DNA from: Archaeoglobus profundus DSM 5631
GTDB taxonomy: Archaea; Halobacteriota; Archaeoglobi; Archaeoglobales; Archaeoglobaceae
Length of the DNA stretch: 64,000 nt
Direction of reading: 5' to 3'
NCBI RefSeq assembly: GCF_000025285.1
Contig: NC_013741.1
Location: 434,001-498,000 of the forward strand
Shown in pieces: positions 1-9,630 of the stretch. A program made the translations under genes and the position numbers. The notes under the pieces are model-generated. The model was not told the DNA's origin. It made no database searches and saw only the letters and a program-made list of their open reading frames with translations. Position 1 is the first letter of the stretch; each line of letters begins with the position of its first letter.

Positions 1-684
1 ATCGCAAGGCTGAGAAAGGGAGGTGAGGTTTTCGAAGTTTTGGTTGACCCTTATTTGGCAAGGGATCTCAAAGAGGGTAAAGAGGTCGATTTCGAACAGC
101 TTTTAGCTGTTGAAGAAGTCTTTAAGGATGCTAAAAAGGGTGAGAGGGTTTCAAAGGAGGAACTGACAAAGGCTTTTGGGACTGCTGACGTAAGGGTAAT
201 TGCAAGGAAGATAATAATGGAGGGAGAAGTACAGATCACAGCTGAACAGAGAAAGGAGATGCTTGAGCAGAAGAGAAGGCAGATAGTAGAGTATTTAAGG
301 AGAAATGCAGTTGATCCGAGAACTGGAGCACCACATCCTCCCCAAAGAATAGAAATGGCTTTGGAGCAGGCGAAGGTACACATTGACATTTTCAAGCCCG
401 TTGAAGCGCAGATAAAGGATATAGTCAAAGCTTTGAAACCGATTCTTCCGATGAGGTTTGAGGAGATAGAAATAGCCATAAAAATACCTCCAGAATACAC
501 GGGAAAGGCTATATCCGCCCTCTACTCCTTCGGAAACGTGATCAAGGAGGAGTGGCAGAGGGATGGAAGTTGGATATGCGTTATGAGGATTCCCGCTGGC
601 TTGCACGGTGATCTGCTCGATCTCCTTGGTAAGGTTGCCAAGGGTGAAGCTCTGACTAAGATTTTGAAGAGAATACAGCTGTGA
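1..684 (+). CDS. sdo1: SBDS/Sdo1 ribosome maturation factor (5' end outside window)
   Basis: This is the archaeal SBDS protein, which works in large-subunit maturation. The frame is open from base 1 and reads [20 protein letters not shown], the conserved start of the FYSH domain, so the ATG at 40 is internal and only about 8-10 N-terminal residues are missing upstream. The rest ([20 protein letters not shown], then the helical middle and C-terminal domains) matches the family over its usual length of about 230 residues. The rrp4 gene starts 9 bases downstream on the same strand, the standard archaeal exosome-operon order. Confidence 0.95.
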   Translation: MARLRKGGEVFEVLVDPYLARDLKEGKEVDFEQLLAVEEVFKDAKKGERVSKEELTKAFGTADVRVIARKIIMEGEVQITAEQRKEMLEQKRRQIVEYLRRNAVDPRTGAPHPPQRIEMALEQAKVHIDIFKPVEAQIKDIVKALKPILPMRFEEIEIAIKIPPEYTGKAISALYSFGNVIKEEWQRDGSWICVMRIPAGLHGDLLDLLGKVAKGEALTKILKRIQL

Positions 685-693
685 GGTGGTGAA

Positions 694-1539
694 ATGGCTG
701 AAGTAAGTAGGAAGATCGTTTTACCTGGTGATCTGCTATCAACTAATCCAAAGACCGCAGGACCGAACACGTATGTTGAAGGGAATAAGGTTTACGCGAG
801 AGTTTTGGGTTTGCTTGACAAAACGGAGACGATGGTTAAGGTTATTCCGCTTAAGGGTAGGTACGTTCCCTCCTTGGGGGACACAGTTATCGGCATCGTT
901 AAGGAAGTAACGGCTAACGGTTGGATTGTAGATATTCTTTCACCCTACGTAGCGTTTTTACCGGTGCAAGAAAATCCAGCCATGAGACCCAACAAGAAGC
1001 CGAACGAGGTTTTGGATATAGGAGATGCGATAATTGCAAAGGTAATGAACATTGATCCGAAGATGAGGGTTACTTTGACCATGAAGGACAAGCTCTGCAG
1101 ACCGATTAGAGTAGGTAGAATTGTCGTGATAAATCCAACGAGAGTTCCGAGAGTTATAGGGAAGAAGGGTAGCATGATCAAATTGCTCAAATCGGAGTTG
1201 GACGTTCAGATAATAGTCGGTCAGAACGGTTTGATTTGGATAAACGGAGATAGGAGGAAAGTTTCAATTGCCGAGGAGGCTATTTACATAATCGAGCAGG
1301 AAGCTCATACCGAGGGCTTAACTGACAGAATCGCTGAGTTTATCAAGAAGAGAAAGGTGGAAATGGGATTGGCAAAGCCAGAGGAAGTAGAGAAAGAGGA
1401 AGTTGAAGAGAAGGCTGAAGAACTCGGCAAAACTGAAGTTGAGGAGGAGAGAACTGAAGAAGTAAAGATGGAGGAAAAGCCTGAAGAGTCGTTGGAAATT
1501 CCGCCAGAAATTCCCGAGGAGAGGTTAAAGGGTGAGTGA
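694..1539 (+). CDS. rrp4: Exosome complex RNA-binding subunit Rrp4
   Basis: This is the RNA-binding cap subunit of the archaeal exosome, which feeds RNA into the Rrp41/Rrp42 ring. It has an N-terminal domain, an S1 domain at about residues 65-135 ([20 protein letters not shown]) and a KH domain at about 150-210 with the GxxG loop in [11 protein letters not shown]. About 65 Glu/Lys-rich C-terminal residues follow; this tail is longer than the folded core needs and is probably disordered. The ATG at 694 has an AGGTGG ribosome site just upstream. The gene end overlaps the rrp41 start, so translation is probably coupled. Confidence 0.95.
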   Translation: MAEVSRKIVLPGDLLSTNPKTAGPNTYVEGNKVYARVLGLLDKTETMVKVIPLKGRYVPSLGDTVIGIVKEVTANGWIVDILSPYVAFLPVQENPAMRPNKKPNEVLDIGDAIIAKVMNIDPKMRVTLTMKDKLCRPIRVGRIVVINPTRVPRVIGKKGSMIKLLKSELDVQIIVGQNGLIWINGDRRKVSIAEEAIYIIEQEAHTEGLTDRIAEFIKKRKVEMGLAKPEEVEKEEVEEKAEELGKTEVEEERTEEVKMEEKPEESLEIPPEIPEERLKGE

Positions 1540-2275
1540 TATGGAGGAGATCAAGCTCATAGTTAACGGTAAAAGGTTGGACGGAAGGGATTTCGAGGAG
1601 CTTAGACCTATAAAGATTGAAGCTGGAGTATTGAACAGAGCTGATGGCTCATGCTACCTTGAGATGGGAGGAAACAAGGTAGTTGCCGCCGTTTACGGAC
1701 CAAGAGAAGTTCATCCGAAGCATTTGGAAGATCCGAGCAAAGCGATAATAAGATACCGTTACAGCATGGCACCTTTCAGCGTTGAGGAGAGAAAAAGACC
1801 CGGACCAGATAGAAGGAGCATAGAAATATCGAAGGTCAGCAGAGAGGCTTTGGAGCCAGTGATAATGAAGGAGTTGTTTCCTCGTTCGGCAATAGACATA
1901 TTCGTCGAGGTCTTGCAGGCTGATGCTGGTTCGAGGACTGCTTGCCTAAACGCTGCGAGCGTTGCTTTAATAGATGCTGGAATTCCGATGAAGGGTATGG
2001 TTACGTCCGTTGCTGTTGCGAAGGTTGACGGTATTTTAGTTTTAGATCCTATGAAAGAGGAAGACAACTACGGTGAAGCGGATATTCCATTTGCTTTCCT
2101 CATAAGGAACGGTAAGATAGAGTCGATAACACTTTTGCAGATGGACGGAAGGGTTAGCAAAGAGGAGCTTAAGAAAGCCTTGGAAATGGCTAAGAAGGGG
2201 GCTATGCAGATTTACCAGCTTCAGAGAGAGGCAATCCTTAAGAAATACATCAAAGAGGAAGAGGTGATGGAATGA
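1532..2275 (+). CDS. rrp41: Exosome catalytic subunit Rrp41
   Basis: This is the RNase PH-type catalytic subunit of the exosome (phosphorolytic 3'-5' exonuclease and tailing activity), which forms a hexameric ring with Rrp42. Family landmarks are [21 protein letters not shown] at the start, the basic [20 protein letters not shown] segment that binds RNA and phosphate, and [12 protein letters not shown] with the conserved active-site aspartates. The GTG at 1532 overlaps the rrp4 end by 8 bases; the ATG at 1541 is an equally possible start. The stop overlaps the rrp42 ATG by four bases. Confidence 0.95.
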   Translation: MSDMEEIKLIVNGKRLDGRDFEELRPIKIEAGVLNRADGSCYLEMGGNKVVAAVYGPREVHPKHLEDPSKAIIRYRYSMAPFSVEERKRPGPDRRSIEISKVSREALEPVIMKELFPRSAIDIFVEVLQADAGSRTACLNAASVALIDAGIPMKGMVTSVAVAKVDGILVLDPMKEEDNYGEADIPFAFLIRNGKIESITLLQMDGRVSKEELKKALEMAKKGAMQIYQLQREAILKKYIKEEEVME

Positions 2276-3051
2276 GCGATGAAATTTTGATGGAGGTTAG
2301 GAAGGACTACGTTCTCTCAAAGCTGAGAGATGGGGAGAGAATTGACGGCAGGGCTTTTGACGAGATAAGACCAATTGAAATAAAGACTGGGCTGATAAAG
2401 AAGGCTGAAGGATCAGCTTACGTCAAATTGGGTAACACTCAGGTTGTAGCAGGAGTGAAGATGCAGATAGGCGAGCCTTTCCCAGACACACCGGATCAGG
2501 GTATAATCATAACCAATGCCGAACTTGTACCCTTAGCTTCTCCAACATTCGAGCCGGGACCACCAGATGAAAATGCAATTGAGTTGGCAAGAGTAGTTGA
2601 TAGGGGTATAAGGCACAGCGAGGCTGTCGATTTGAAAAAGTTGTGTATTGAAGAGGGTGAGAAGGTTTGGATAATATTTATAGACATATGGGCTTTAGAT
2701 GATGACGGAAATTTGATGGACGCTTCAGCTTTAGCTGCGATAGCTGCACTTCTGAACACAACCGTTCCAGCCGAGAGATTTGAAGTGGGAGACGATTTTC
2801 CGCTGCCAGTCAGGGATCTGCCAGTGGCTATAACTTCTCTGGTTTACGATGACAAGATACTCGTTGATCCTTGCAGAGATGAGCTTAGCGTAGGGAAGAA
2901 TACAATAACAATTACAACAGATCAGAACGACAACATAGTCTCAATTCAGAAGAGCGGACCCTTCTTGTTAAGTGAGAAGGCTTTTGAGGAGGTTTTGGAG
3001 GTAAGCATTAGGAAGGCAAGAGAGGTAAGAAAGCTGTTGGCTGATGTTTGA
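2272..3051 (+). CDS. rrp42: Exosome non-catalytic ring subunit Rrp42
   Basis: This is the RNase PH-fold partner of Rrp41. It supplies RNA contacts but no phosphorolytic site in archaea. Conserved blocks include DYVLSKLRDGERIDGRAFDE, AELVPLASPTFEPGPPDENA and ALDDDGNLMDASALAAIAAL. The length of 259 residues is normal. The start is an ATGA overlap with rrp41. The next gene on the chromosome is convergent and unrelated (a glycosyltransferase), whereas many archaea have L37Ae and rpoP here; in this window those lie about 10 kb further on. Confidence 0.95.
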   Translation: MSDEILMEVRKDYVLSKLRDGERIDGRAFDEIRPIEIKTGLIKKAEGSAYVKLGNTQVVAGVKMQIGEPFPDTPDQGIIITNAELVPLASPTFEPGPPDENAIELARVVDRGIRHSEAVDLKKLCIEEGEKVWIIFIDIWALDDDGNLMDASALAAIAALLNTTVPAERFEVGDDFPLPVRDLPVAITSLVYDDKILVDPCRDELSVGKNTITITTDQNDNIVSIQKSGPFLLSEKAFEEVLEVSIRKAREVRKLLADV

Positions 3052-3054
3052 TGT

Positions 3055-4194
3055 TTAGAGTTGATTTAGCAGTTTTATCCATCTCTTAGCAATCTCGTTC
3101 CAGCTTAAGTCTTTGGGAGGGCTGAATCTCTTTCGGCCATTTCTATACGCTTTGACAATTGCTTCTGCCAGTTCATCAGCATTCATAGGTTTCACAAAGA
3201 TTGTTCCCTTATACTTGGATAGAGATTCCCTTAAACCTCCGACGTAAGTGGATATAACGGGAAGTCCAAAAGCCATTGCAATGTGTGCAACTCCGCTTTG
3301 CGAAGCCCTCGTATAAGGCAGAACAACAACATCGCTCGCTGAGAAATACAACGATACTTCGTTGTCGGGAACGTATCTGTTTACAACCGTAATCTTGTTA
3401 CGATATTTCGAGTTAGCTATAAGTTTTGTAGTTTCCCTGTCTTCCCAAGTTTCGCCTACAATAAGCAATCTTGAGTCCTCCAATACTTCCTTAGGTAAAC
3501 TTTCAAAGGCTTTTACAAGATATTTAACGCCCTTGTAGGGCCTAAGCAATCCAAAGAACAGTATTACGAAATTTTCTTTAATTCCTAATTTTTCTTTTGC
3601 TCCTTCCACTCTTTTGTAATGATCGTATAGTCCATGAGGAATTACGGAGATTTTATCTAAAGATATCCCGTAAACTCTGCCGATTAGCTTCTTACCCATC
3701 TCCGAGTGTACTACGTAATGGTCGGCCAACTTCCTAATTACCTTACCCACTACTCTCGAGTAAATCCTTATAGGTAGAATCGAGCTTTCGAGCGGGTCTA
3801 TCACCTCATGAAATTCGATTACAGTTGGTATTTCAGCAAATATTCCGTTCAAAAGCTCTACCGACAGGTACATGTGGGCAACGCTTGAAGTCCACCACTC
3901 CAAGATAACAGCATCGCAATCTTTCATTAAATTAAAGGCTTTAAGCCACGTTGAAGGATTGTTCCAGTCGAGAATTTCGTGAACTTCGACTCTTTTATCG
4001 AATTCGAGATAAGTTAAATTCTCCCCAACCCTCTTCCATCCTGGAAACAACCTCTTCGGAAGCATGTTTCGAAAAAGTATCGTCCTCACGTGAACGTAAG
4101 CTGATAGAGCGTTTGATAAGCGGATCGTGTAGTAACTGACTCCAGAAAGAAAGCGTTTTGATGGACCTAATATTGCAACCTTTCTTATTTTCAC
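3055..4194 (-). CDS. Family 4 (GT-B) glycosyltransferase
   Basis: This is a retaining sugar-nucleotide glycosyltransferase, probably for surface glycan or glycolipid assembly. The N-terminal half reads GPSKRFLSGVSYYTIRLS and the C-terminal Rossmann half has FFGLLRPYKGVKYLVKAF and SGVAHIAMAFGLPVIST. The usual EX7E motif is changed: the first glutamate position carries Gln/Ser and the second Ile. It ends 3 bases after rrp42 in convergent orientation and is divergent from the next transferase with 52 bases between. Acceptor and donor cannot be told from the sequence. Confidence 0.85.
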   Translation of the reverse strand: MKIRKVAILGPSKRFLSGVSYYTIRLSNALSAYVHVRTILFRNMLPKRLFPGWKRVGENLTYLEFDKRVEVHEILDWNNPSTWLKAFNLMKDCDAVILEWWTSSVAHMYLSVELLNGIFAEIPTVIEFHEVIDPLESSILPIRIYSRVVGKVIRKLADHYVVHSEMGKKLIGRVYGISLDKISVIPHGLYDHYKRVEGAKEKLGIKENFVILFFGLLRPYKGVKYLVKAFESLPKEVLEDSRLLIVGETWEDRETTKLIANSKYRNKITVVNRYVPDNEVSLYFSASDVVVLPYTRASQSGVAHIAMAFGLPVISTYVGGLRESLSKYKGTIFVKPMNADELAEAIVKAYRNGRKRFSPPKDLSWNEIAKRWIKLLNQL

Positions 4195-4246
4195 GGGACT
4201 TTATTTTGTCGTGCATCTTATTAATCGTATCGGTTAAGGATTTGAA

Positions 4247-5320
4247 GTGAAAATAGCTCAAGTTTGTCCAAGATTTTATCCGGACATAGGAGGCGTGGAG
4301 ACTCATGTTTATGAAATATCTAAGAGACTGACGAAGAATTTCGAAGTTGAAGTTTTGACTACCGATCCTATGGGTAAGTATCCTGAAGTTGAGGAGATTG
4401 ATGGTATTACTGTTAGAAGGTTTAAATCCATCGCTCCTTCCGAAGCTTACTACTTCTCTTTGGAGATGTACAGATTCCTTAAAGAGCGTAGCTCCGACTA
4501 TGATATAATCCATGCTCACAACTACCATGCTTTTCCAGCTTTATTCGTCGCATTAACTAAGAGTAACAATAAGTTGGTATTTACACCACATTACCATGGG
4601 AGAGGGCACAGTTTCATTAGAGATTTACTGCACAAACCGTATAAGATTTTTGGAAGATGGATTTTCGAAAAATCCGATGCCGTGATATGTGTTTCCAACT
4701 TTGAGAAGGAATTGATTTTAAAAAACTTCAATGTAAATTCATCAAAGCTCTTTGTAATTCCCAACGGTATTAATCTTGAAGAATTTAAGGATGTCGAGAA
4801 GATTAAAAAGCGAAAGGATAGAACTGTTAGGACAATCCTTTACGTTGGAAGAATTGAGAAATACAAAGGCTTAGATTACGTCGTTAAAGCTTTGAAGTAC
4901 TTGCCAGAAAACTATGTGTTGGAGATTGTGGGAAAAGGTAGCTATAAATCGAAAATTGTTAAACTCGCAAAGAATTTGGGTGTTATCAACAGAATTAGGT
5001 TTTATCAGGATTTGAGTAGAGAAGAGCTGATCGAGAGATATGCAAAAGCGGACGTGTTTGTTTTGTTGTCTAAATACGAAGCTTACGGTTTGGTCGTTGC
5101 AGAGGCTTTGGCCTGCAAAACACCCTGTATAGTTGCAAATACATCAGCTTTGAGCGAATGGATTGACAACAGAAACGTTTTTGGAATAGATTATCCGATA
5201 CACATTGAAAAGCTCGTAAATCTAATAAAAGAGATGAGCGGAGTTAGTGTAGAAGGAGTTAACATACCAACTTGGGATGTTGCCGTTGAAAAGTTGAAAA
5301 GGGTTTACAGGGGTGTTTAG
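4247..5320 (+). CDS. Family 4 glycosyltransferase
   Basis: This is a GT-B transferase. It starts with the typical CPRFYPDIGGVETHVYEIS and has the donor-binding C-terminal motifs YVGRIEKYKGLDYVVKAL and EAYGLVVAEALACKTPCIV, which contains an intact EX7E (E-A-Y-G-L-V-V-A-E). The GTG at 4247 gives MKIAQVCP, the expected start of the Rossmann fold; no strong ribosome site is visible. The last codons overlap the HEPN gene, so the sugar transferase and the HEPN/nucleotidyltransferase pair may share a transcript. Confidence 0.88.
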   Translation: MKIAQVCPRFYPDIGGVETHVYEISKRLTKNFEVEVLTTDPMGKYPEVEEIDGITVRRFKSIAPSEAYYFSLEMYRFLKERSSDYDIIHAHNYHAFPALFVALTKSNNKLVFTPHYHGRGHSFIRDLLHKPYKIFGRWIFEKSDAVICVSNFEKELILKNFNVNSSKLFVIPNGINLEEFKDVEKIKKRKDRTVRTILYVGRIEKYKGLDYVVKALKYLPENYVLEIVGKGSYKSKIVKLAKNLGVINRIRFYQDLSREELIERYAKADVFVLLSKYEAYGLVVAEALACKTPCIVANTSALSEWIDNRNVFGIDYPIHIEKLVNLIKEMSGVSVEGVNIPTWDVAVEKLKRVYRGV

Positions 5321-5672
5321 TGTGGAATTTCTGAAAAAGAATGCGTTAAAATTCCTAAGCGAAGCCAAAGAAGCTTTCGACAAGAAAGATTACAATTTAA
5401 CGATGTTTTTTGTCGAACAATTTTTCCAATTAGCATTGAAATACATACTCTACAAGAAATACGGAGATTTTCCGAAAACGCATAGTCTTAAGATGTTGTT
5501 CGAATTAACAAAGGATGAAAATCTAATTAAATATTATCGAGAGAATTTGGACTTGTTTAGGGATATAGAGTTATCGTATATAGCTGCAAGATACTTCGAT
5601 GTAGAATACAGCGAAAATGTTGCGAAAAAATCCCTAAAATTGGCTGAGGACTTCGTGAGGTGGTTGAAGTGA
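5313..5672 (+). CDS. HEPN-domain protein
   Basis: This is an all-alpha HEPN-type protein of 119 residues. The pattern FLSEAKEAFDKKDYNLTMFF, then FFQLALKYILYKKYGDFPKTHSLKML and SYIAARYF, is that of the small HEPN proteins paired with minimal nucleotidyltransferases. Such pairs act as toxin-antitoxin modules in several prokaryotes; a role here is inferred from family and context only. The GTG at 5313 (or 5322) overlaps the end of the upstream transferase, and the nucleotidyltransferase gene overlaps its own end by 13 bases. Confidence 0.8.
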   Translation: MFSVEFLKKNALKFLSEAKEAFDKKDYNLTMFFVEQFFQLALKYILYKKYGDFPKTHSLKMLFELTKDENLIKYYRENLDLFRDIELSYIAARYFDVEYSENVAKKSLKLAEDFVRWLK

Positions 5673-5998
5673 GAGAATATTACGAAATTCTCGAAAAGAA
5701 TAGAGAATTTTTCAAAGAAGCGTTCGAAATAGCTAAGGATATAGCTGAGAAAGCTAAAAAAATGTTCAAAGACTGCGAAGTATTCATCATCGGAAGTTTT
5801 GCAAGGGGTGATCACAAACTTTCCTCCGATTTGGATATACTAATCGTTTCGGACGAAATACCAGATAAGATCGATTTCGAATTCTACAGCAGGATAGTTA
5901 AAGCTCTTACGGATGACCCGAGAGTAAATATACACCTTTTAAACAGAAGGAGACTAAAAGAAGTAGATAAAATATACAGTCCCAGAATTAAGGTTTAA
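5660..5998 (+). CDS. Minimal nucleotidyltransferase (MNT), partner of HEPN
   Basis: This is a small DNA-polymerase-beta-fold nucleotidyltransferase. The catalytic signature GSFARGDHKLSSDLDILI contains the GS helix start and the two metal-binding aspartates in the SDLD segment, so the site looks intact. It overlaps the HEPN gene and forms a classic two-gene MNT/HEPN module. In studied modules the MNT protein modifies (AMPylates) the HEPN toxin; whether that holds here is inference. The start is GTG at 5660 or 5669. Confidence 0.85.
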   Translation: MVEVREYYEILEKNREFFKEAFEIAKDIAEKAKKMFKDCEVFIIGSFARGDHKLSSDLDILIVSDEIPDKIDFEFYSRIVKALTDDPRVNIHLLNRRRLKEVDKIYSPRIKV

Positions 5999-6163
5999 AT
6001 TACCATGATCGAAATCATAAACCATTTTATCTCTCCTACTCTTTAACTCTACATAACAATCATCCATTTCCAACAAGCAAGTTTGATTCTTTTCCCTTAA
6101 AATCTCGATTATCCACTGCTCTGAAATGAAAGGTTATAAAATCAAGAAATTTAACTTAGTGCA

Positions 6164-7216
6164 ATGGTTAGAGTAATTCAATGGAACACTTCAAGAGTGA
6201 ATTCACCGATGAGCGGGATAAAAAAGTATGAGGATGAACTGTATAAAAATATGGTTAAAATAATTTGTGAAGAAGGTTTGAATGTTGAAATCCAAAGAAT
6301 TCAGCGTGATAAGAATAAAATTTTGGGATCAACTGTTGCATCTTGGTTTTTGAAGTATAGATGTGATAAAGCCGATTTAGTTCACGCTACTTCTCAAGTC
6401 GTAGCTCCAGTAGTGTTTATAAGAAGACCAAAGCGGTTTATCGTTACCGTTCACGACTTAACTCCTATGCTTTATCCATCTACTATAAGAGACTCGTCAA
6501 CAAGATTACAATGGATTTTAACACCAAAAGCCTTGAAAAAGGTTGACAAAATAATAGCAATTTCTAACTTCACAAAAAGAGAGGTAGTGAGATTGCTTGG
6601 AATTAATGAGAAAGTTATTACTGTAGTATATCAAGGAGTAGATCACAATCTTTACAAACCTATGAATAAAGAAAAGTGTAAGGAATATTTTGGATTAAAT
6701 CCAGAAGAAAAGCACATACTTTACGTTGCATCAAACGACGAGCACAAAAGAGTAGATTTGGCTAAAGCTATTTTTGAAGAAATCAGAAAATGTAGAGACG
6801 ACGTAAAACTTATTAAGGCAGGATACTCTGAAAGATTAGAAGGGGAGGGGATAATAAGCATGGGATGGATTCGTGAAGAGGACATGCCAAAGCTCTACAA
6901 TTCGGCTGATGTTTATCTCCATACTTCGGAGTATGAAGGGTTTGGATTGCCAGTGTTGGAGGCTATGGCTTGCGGTGTTCCCGTAGTGGTTTCGAATAGA
7001 GCATCTTTACCTGAAATCGTGGGAAATGCGGGAGTTCTAATAGATTTAGATGAGAACTGCGTTCAAGAATTTGCGGAAAATATTTTAAGAATTTTAGATA
7101 AAAATATAAAAATAGACAGAAAGGCTTTGGAGAGAAGCATGATGTTCAGCTGGGAGAAAACGGCAAGGGAAACTTTAAAAGTGTACGAAAGTCTAAGAAA
7201 TCATAATGGAGGATAA
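6164..7216 (+). CDS. Family 4 glycosyltransferase
   Basis: This is a GT-B transferase of 350 residues. It has [14 protein letters not shown] in the N-terminal domain, [18 protein letters not shown] at the interdomain region, and an intact EX7E in [19 protein letters not shown] near residue 262. The ATG at 6164 lies about 26 bases after a TATA-like GTTATAAAATC (6131-6141), so the mRNA is probably leaderless. It overlaps the next transferase by 11 bases. The DNA here is visibly AT-richer than the exosome genes, which suggests acquisition from elsewhere. Confidence 0.88.
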   Translation: MVRVIQWNTSRVNSPMSGIKKYEDELYKNMVKIICEEGLNVEIQRIQRDKNKILGSTVASWFLKYRCDKADLVHATSQVVAPVVFIRRPKRFIVTVHDLTPMLYPSTIRDSSTRLQWILTPKALKKVDKIIAISNFTKREVVRLLGINEKVITVVYQGVDHNLYKPMNKEKCKEYFGLNPEEKHILYVASNDEHKRVDLAKAIFEEIRKCRDDVKLIKAGYSERLEGEGIISMGWIREEDMPKLYNSADVYLHTSEYEGFGLPVLEAMACGVPVVVSNRASLPEIVGNAGVLIDLDENCVQEFAENILRILDKNIKIDRKALERSMMFSWEKTARETLKVYESLRNHNGG

Positions 7217-8537
7217 ACTATTAATAGTATCTTGTCCTTTTCCAATAATAGGAGGAGGTGAAGAAAGATCATTTCAAGTTCTGAAGTTGATAAAAAAATA
7301 CACATATTTCGACATAGAGGTTATATTTCCTCCAGATCGTATAGTTGATTTATTGCAGATTTATTGCATCAATGATTATGATTGGAAGAATATTATAAAA
7401 ACGCTTGAGAAAAATAGAGTTCCGATAAACCAATATTCAATAATGTTCCTCGAAAATGGATTTGGAAAGCAAACAAAAATAGGTAGTTTTAATATCTCCG
7501 CATTCTTTGATGGTTTACTTCCTCAGAGAAAAATCAATTTTTATAAAGAATATATCAGAAAATGTATCGAACATTGCGACTCCGAGACATTTAAAGGTAT
7601 TTACAGCCATCATGAGTATTTAGATGCTGTTTATGTCAGTAAATATCTTTCATCAAAACTAAATCTTGATTTTGTCATTTTACTTCAGTTGGAACCTTTC
7701 AGGAGTTTTGTGGATGCGACAAAATCATATTTTCGTTTTAATAGATTCGATTTCAGAACCCTAATTAATTTCTTACCATTCATGAACTTAAACACGACAA
7801 TCTCTAAAGAGTATCGAGATTTACTAAAATCAAAACATTTTAAAGGATTCCTTTCAGTTTCAATCACACCAATCCTTATTTCCGGTCTTACAAATACCAA
7901 TTATAGAGTTTTAAGGCCAGCTAATGCTTTTGAATCTAAACTTTTAAAATATCGTAGAAATATAAGGAAAAAAGAGAATTACGCCGTCTTTTTTGCGAGA
8001 TTCACACCCGGGAAGGGAATATTCGAACTACCGATTATTTGGAGGATTGTTACCAAAGAGATTCCAGATATCAGATTGATAGTTTGCGGAAGACAGGATC
8101 AGCGATTTTTGGGAAAGTTCAAGAACTTGACGAAAAAATATGATGTCGAAGATAAAATTATTTTAAAGGGATATGTGCCGAGGGACGAATTGTTTGAAAT
8201 AGTCTCCAAAGCAAAAGTTTTCGTTTACCCTACGCATTCCGATTCGTTTTCCTTAGTAACTCTGGAAAGTCTTGCTGTAGGAACTCCCGTTATCGCCTAT
8301 GATATACCTGCAATTAAATACACTTATCGGGATATTAATGCTGTCAAAATCGTTAGAGAATGGAATACCAGAGAAATGGCTAAAAGGGTGATTGATATTC
8401 TTAAAATTAGCGAGGATGAATACATTGAGATGTTAAACGAAAGGAAACTAATAAACTTTCTGAAGCTTCACAGCTCATGGGAGAATGTAGCAAAAAACGA
8501 GGCTAAGGAGTTAGAAAACCTTTTAAATTTTGAATAG
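7206..8537 (+). CDS. Family 4-like glycosyltransferase, long form
   Basis: This is a 443-residue GT-B protein. It opens with LIVSCPFPIIGGGEERSFQV (the glycine-rich nucleotide-sugar loop) and ends with a donor domain carrying FARFTPGKGIFELPIIWRI and HSDSFSLVTLESLAVGTPVI. In the latter the first glutamate of EX7E is an aspartate. The middle, about residues 100-240, is long and not typical, so it may have an additional acceptor-binding subdomain. It overlaps the previous transferase and is followed 15 bases later by the FkbM gene. Confidence 0.8.
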   Translation: MEDKLLIVSCPFPIIGGGEERSFQVLKLIKKYTYFDIEVIFPPDRIVDLLQIYCINDYDWKNIIKTLEKNRVPINQYSIMFLENGFGKQTKIGSFNISAFFDGLLPQRKINFYKEYIRKCIEHCDSETFKGIYSHHEYLDAVYVSKYLSSKLNLDFVILLQLEPFRSFVDATKSYFRFNRFDFRTLINFLPFMNLNTTISKEYRDLLKSKHFKGFLSVSITPILISGLTNTNYRVLRPANAFESKLLKYRRNIRKKENYAVFFARFTPGKGIFELPIIWRIVTKEIPDIRLIVCGRQDQRFLGKFKNLTKKYDVEDKIILKGYVPRDELFEIVSKAKVFVYPTHSDSFSLVTLESLAVGTPVIAYDIPAIKYTYRDINAVKIVREWNTREMAKRVIDILKISEDEYIEMLNERKLINFLKLHSSWENVAKNEAKELENLLNFE

Positions 8538-8552
8538 ATTATCCCCTCCCAT

Positions 8553-9578
8553 ATGGCTTTGATACAAGACTTAAAGACTACGATTAGTCTTGTACGCAAT
8601 GTAGAAAATTGGACGAACATTTTAATACAAACAATTAGAAAAAAGAAAATCGAAAACATAACTATAAAATTTAGAAAACATCCTATCAGTTTGTACATCT
8701 ATAAGAGTTATACTTCAATTAGACCACATCATCTTAATTCGATTTCTGCTGATCTAGGAAGACACAACAACATTATTAAAAAGGAATGTTATGTAGAAAT
8801 TAGGCGCAATGAGATTAAACTAAAGCTTGGAAGATACTCATTAACTTTACCAAACGACGAATACTCTTTAACTTTTTCATTACCTCGATGGATAATATTT
8901 TTATCAGCTGGTGGTAAAGTTCTAGAAAGCGAGGATAATCCTCTAATAGAGATTTCTGGTTACAAATTCTACTTACCAGATTATAAAAACGGTATATACG
9001 AGATAGTAGAGATGTACATAGATGAAGTCTACGATCGATTCGATTTTAAAAACAAAACCATATTAGATGTTGGTGCTTCTATAGGAGATTCATCTATCTG
9101 GTTCATCCACAAAGGGGCGAAGAAAGTTTTTGCATACGAACCGAATCCCAAATTATATGAAATTTTAAAGAAGAATATTAAAATTAATAATTTATCAGGT
9201 AAAATCATCCCAGAAAACTATGCAGTAGGCATCTCTAAGAAAAAAGCAAAAATGAAGATTCCTTGGTATGGGGCTGGTAGTATATACGGCATTTTTAAAT
9301 GCGAAAATCTTGAGGAAGTGGATGTCACTGTTGTGCCGATTAATGAGATACTCGAAAATAAAAATATCGACATAATAAAGTTAGATTGCGAAGGTTGTGA
9401 ATATGAGATTTTAGATTATTTAATAAAATCTGGGAAACTTGATAACTTAGAAGGTGTAGTATTCGAATGTCATTACATAAATAATAGCCTAAATCCAGAG
9501 CGTATGATACACGCTCTAACCAAGTATGGTTATAACTGTCAAAGAGATGGAAACATAATATCGCTGACTGCTAAATAA
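8553..9578 (+). CDS. FkbM-family SAM-dependent methyltransferase
   Basis: This is a methyltransferase of the FkbM family, which O-methylates sugars and other small substrates. The SAM-binding motif is ILDVGASIGDSSIWFIHKGA, followed by VFAYEPNPKLYEILKKNI. The family signature DIIKLDCEGCEYEIL is intact. About 160 N-terminal residues precede the catalytic domain and are not recognised. The ATG at 8553 follows a TATA-like TTTTAAATTTTGA near 8525. Its place among glycosyltransferases suggests methylation of the surface glycan. Confidence 0.82.
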   Translation: MALIQDLKTTISLVRNVENWTNILIQTIRKKKIENITIKFRKHPISLYIYKSYTSIRPHHLNSISADLGRHNNIIKKECYVEIRRNEIKLKLGRYSLTLPNDEYSLTFSLPRWIIFLSAGGKVLESEDNPLIEISGYKFYLPDYKNGIYEIVEMYIDEVYDRFDFKNKTILDVGASIGDSSIWFIHKGAKKVFAYEPNPKLYEILKKNIKINNLSGKIIPENYAVGISKKKAKMKIPWYGAGSIYGIFKCENLEEVDVTVVPINEILENKNIDIIKLDCEGCEYEILDYLIKSGKLDNLEGVVFECHYINNSLNPERMIHALTKYGYNCQRDGNIISLTAK

Positions 9579-9630
9579 CCATGACAAAAATAGCGAAATC
9601 TTCTTAAATTTTAGCAAATCCTAAGATAAT

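Noticed and set aside
5960-6130. Open minus-strand frame in the gap after the MNT gene (SEQWIIEILREKNQ...)
   Set aside because: It reads like protein but has no plausible start upstream and no recognised family. It may be a remnant, but the support is too thin to list.
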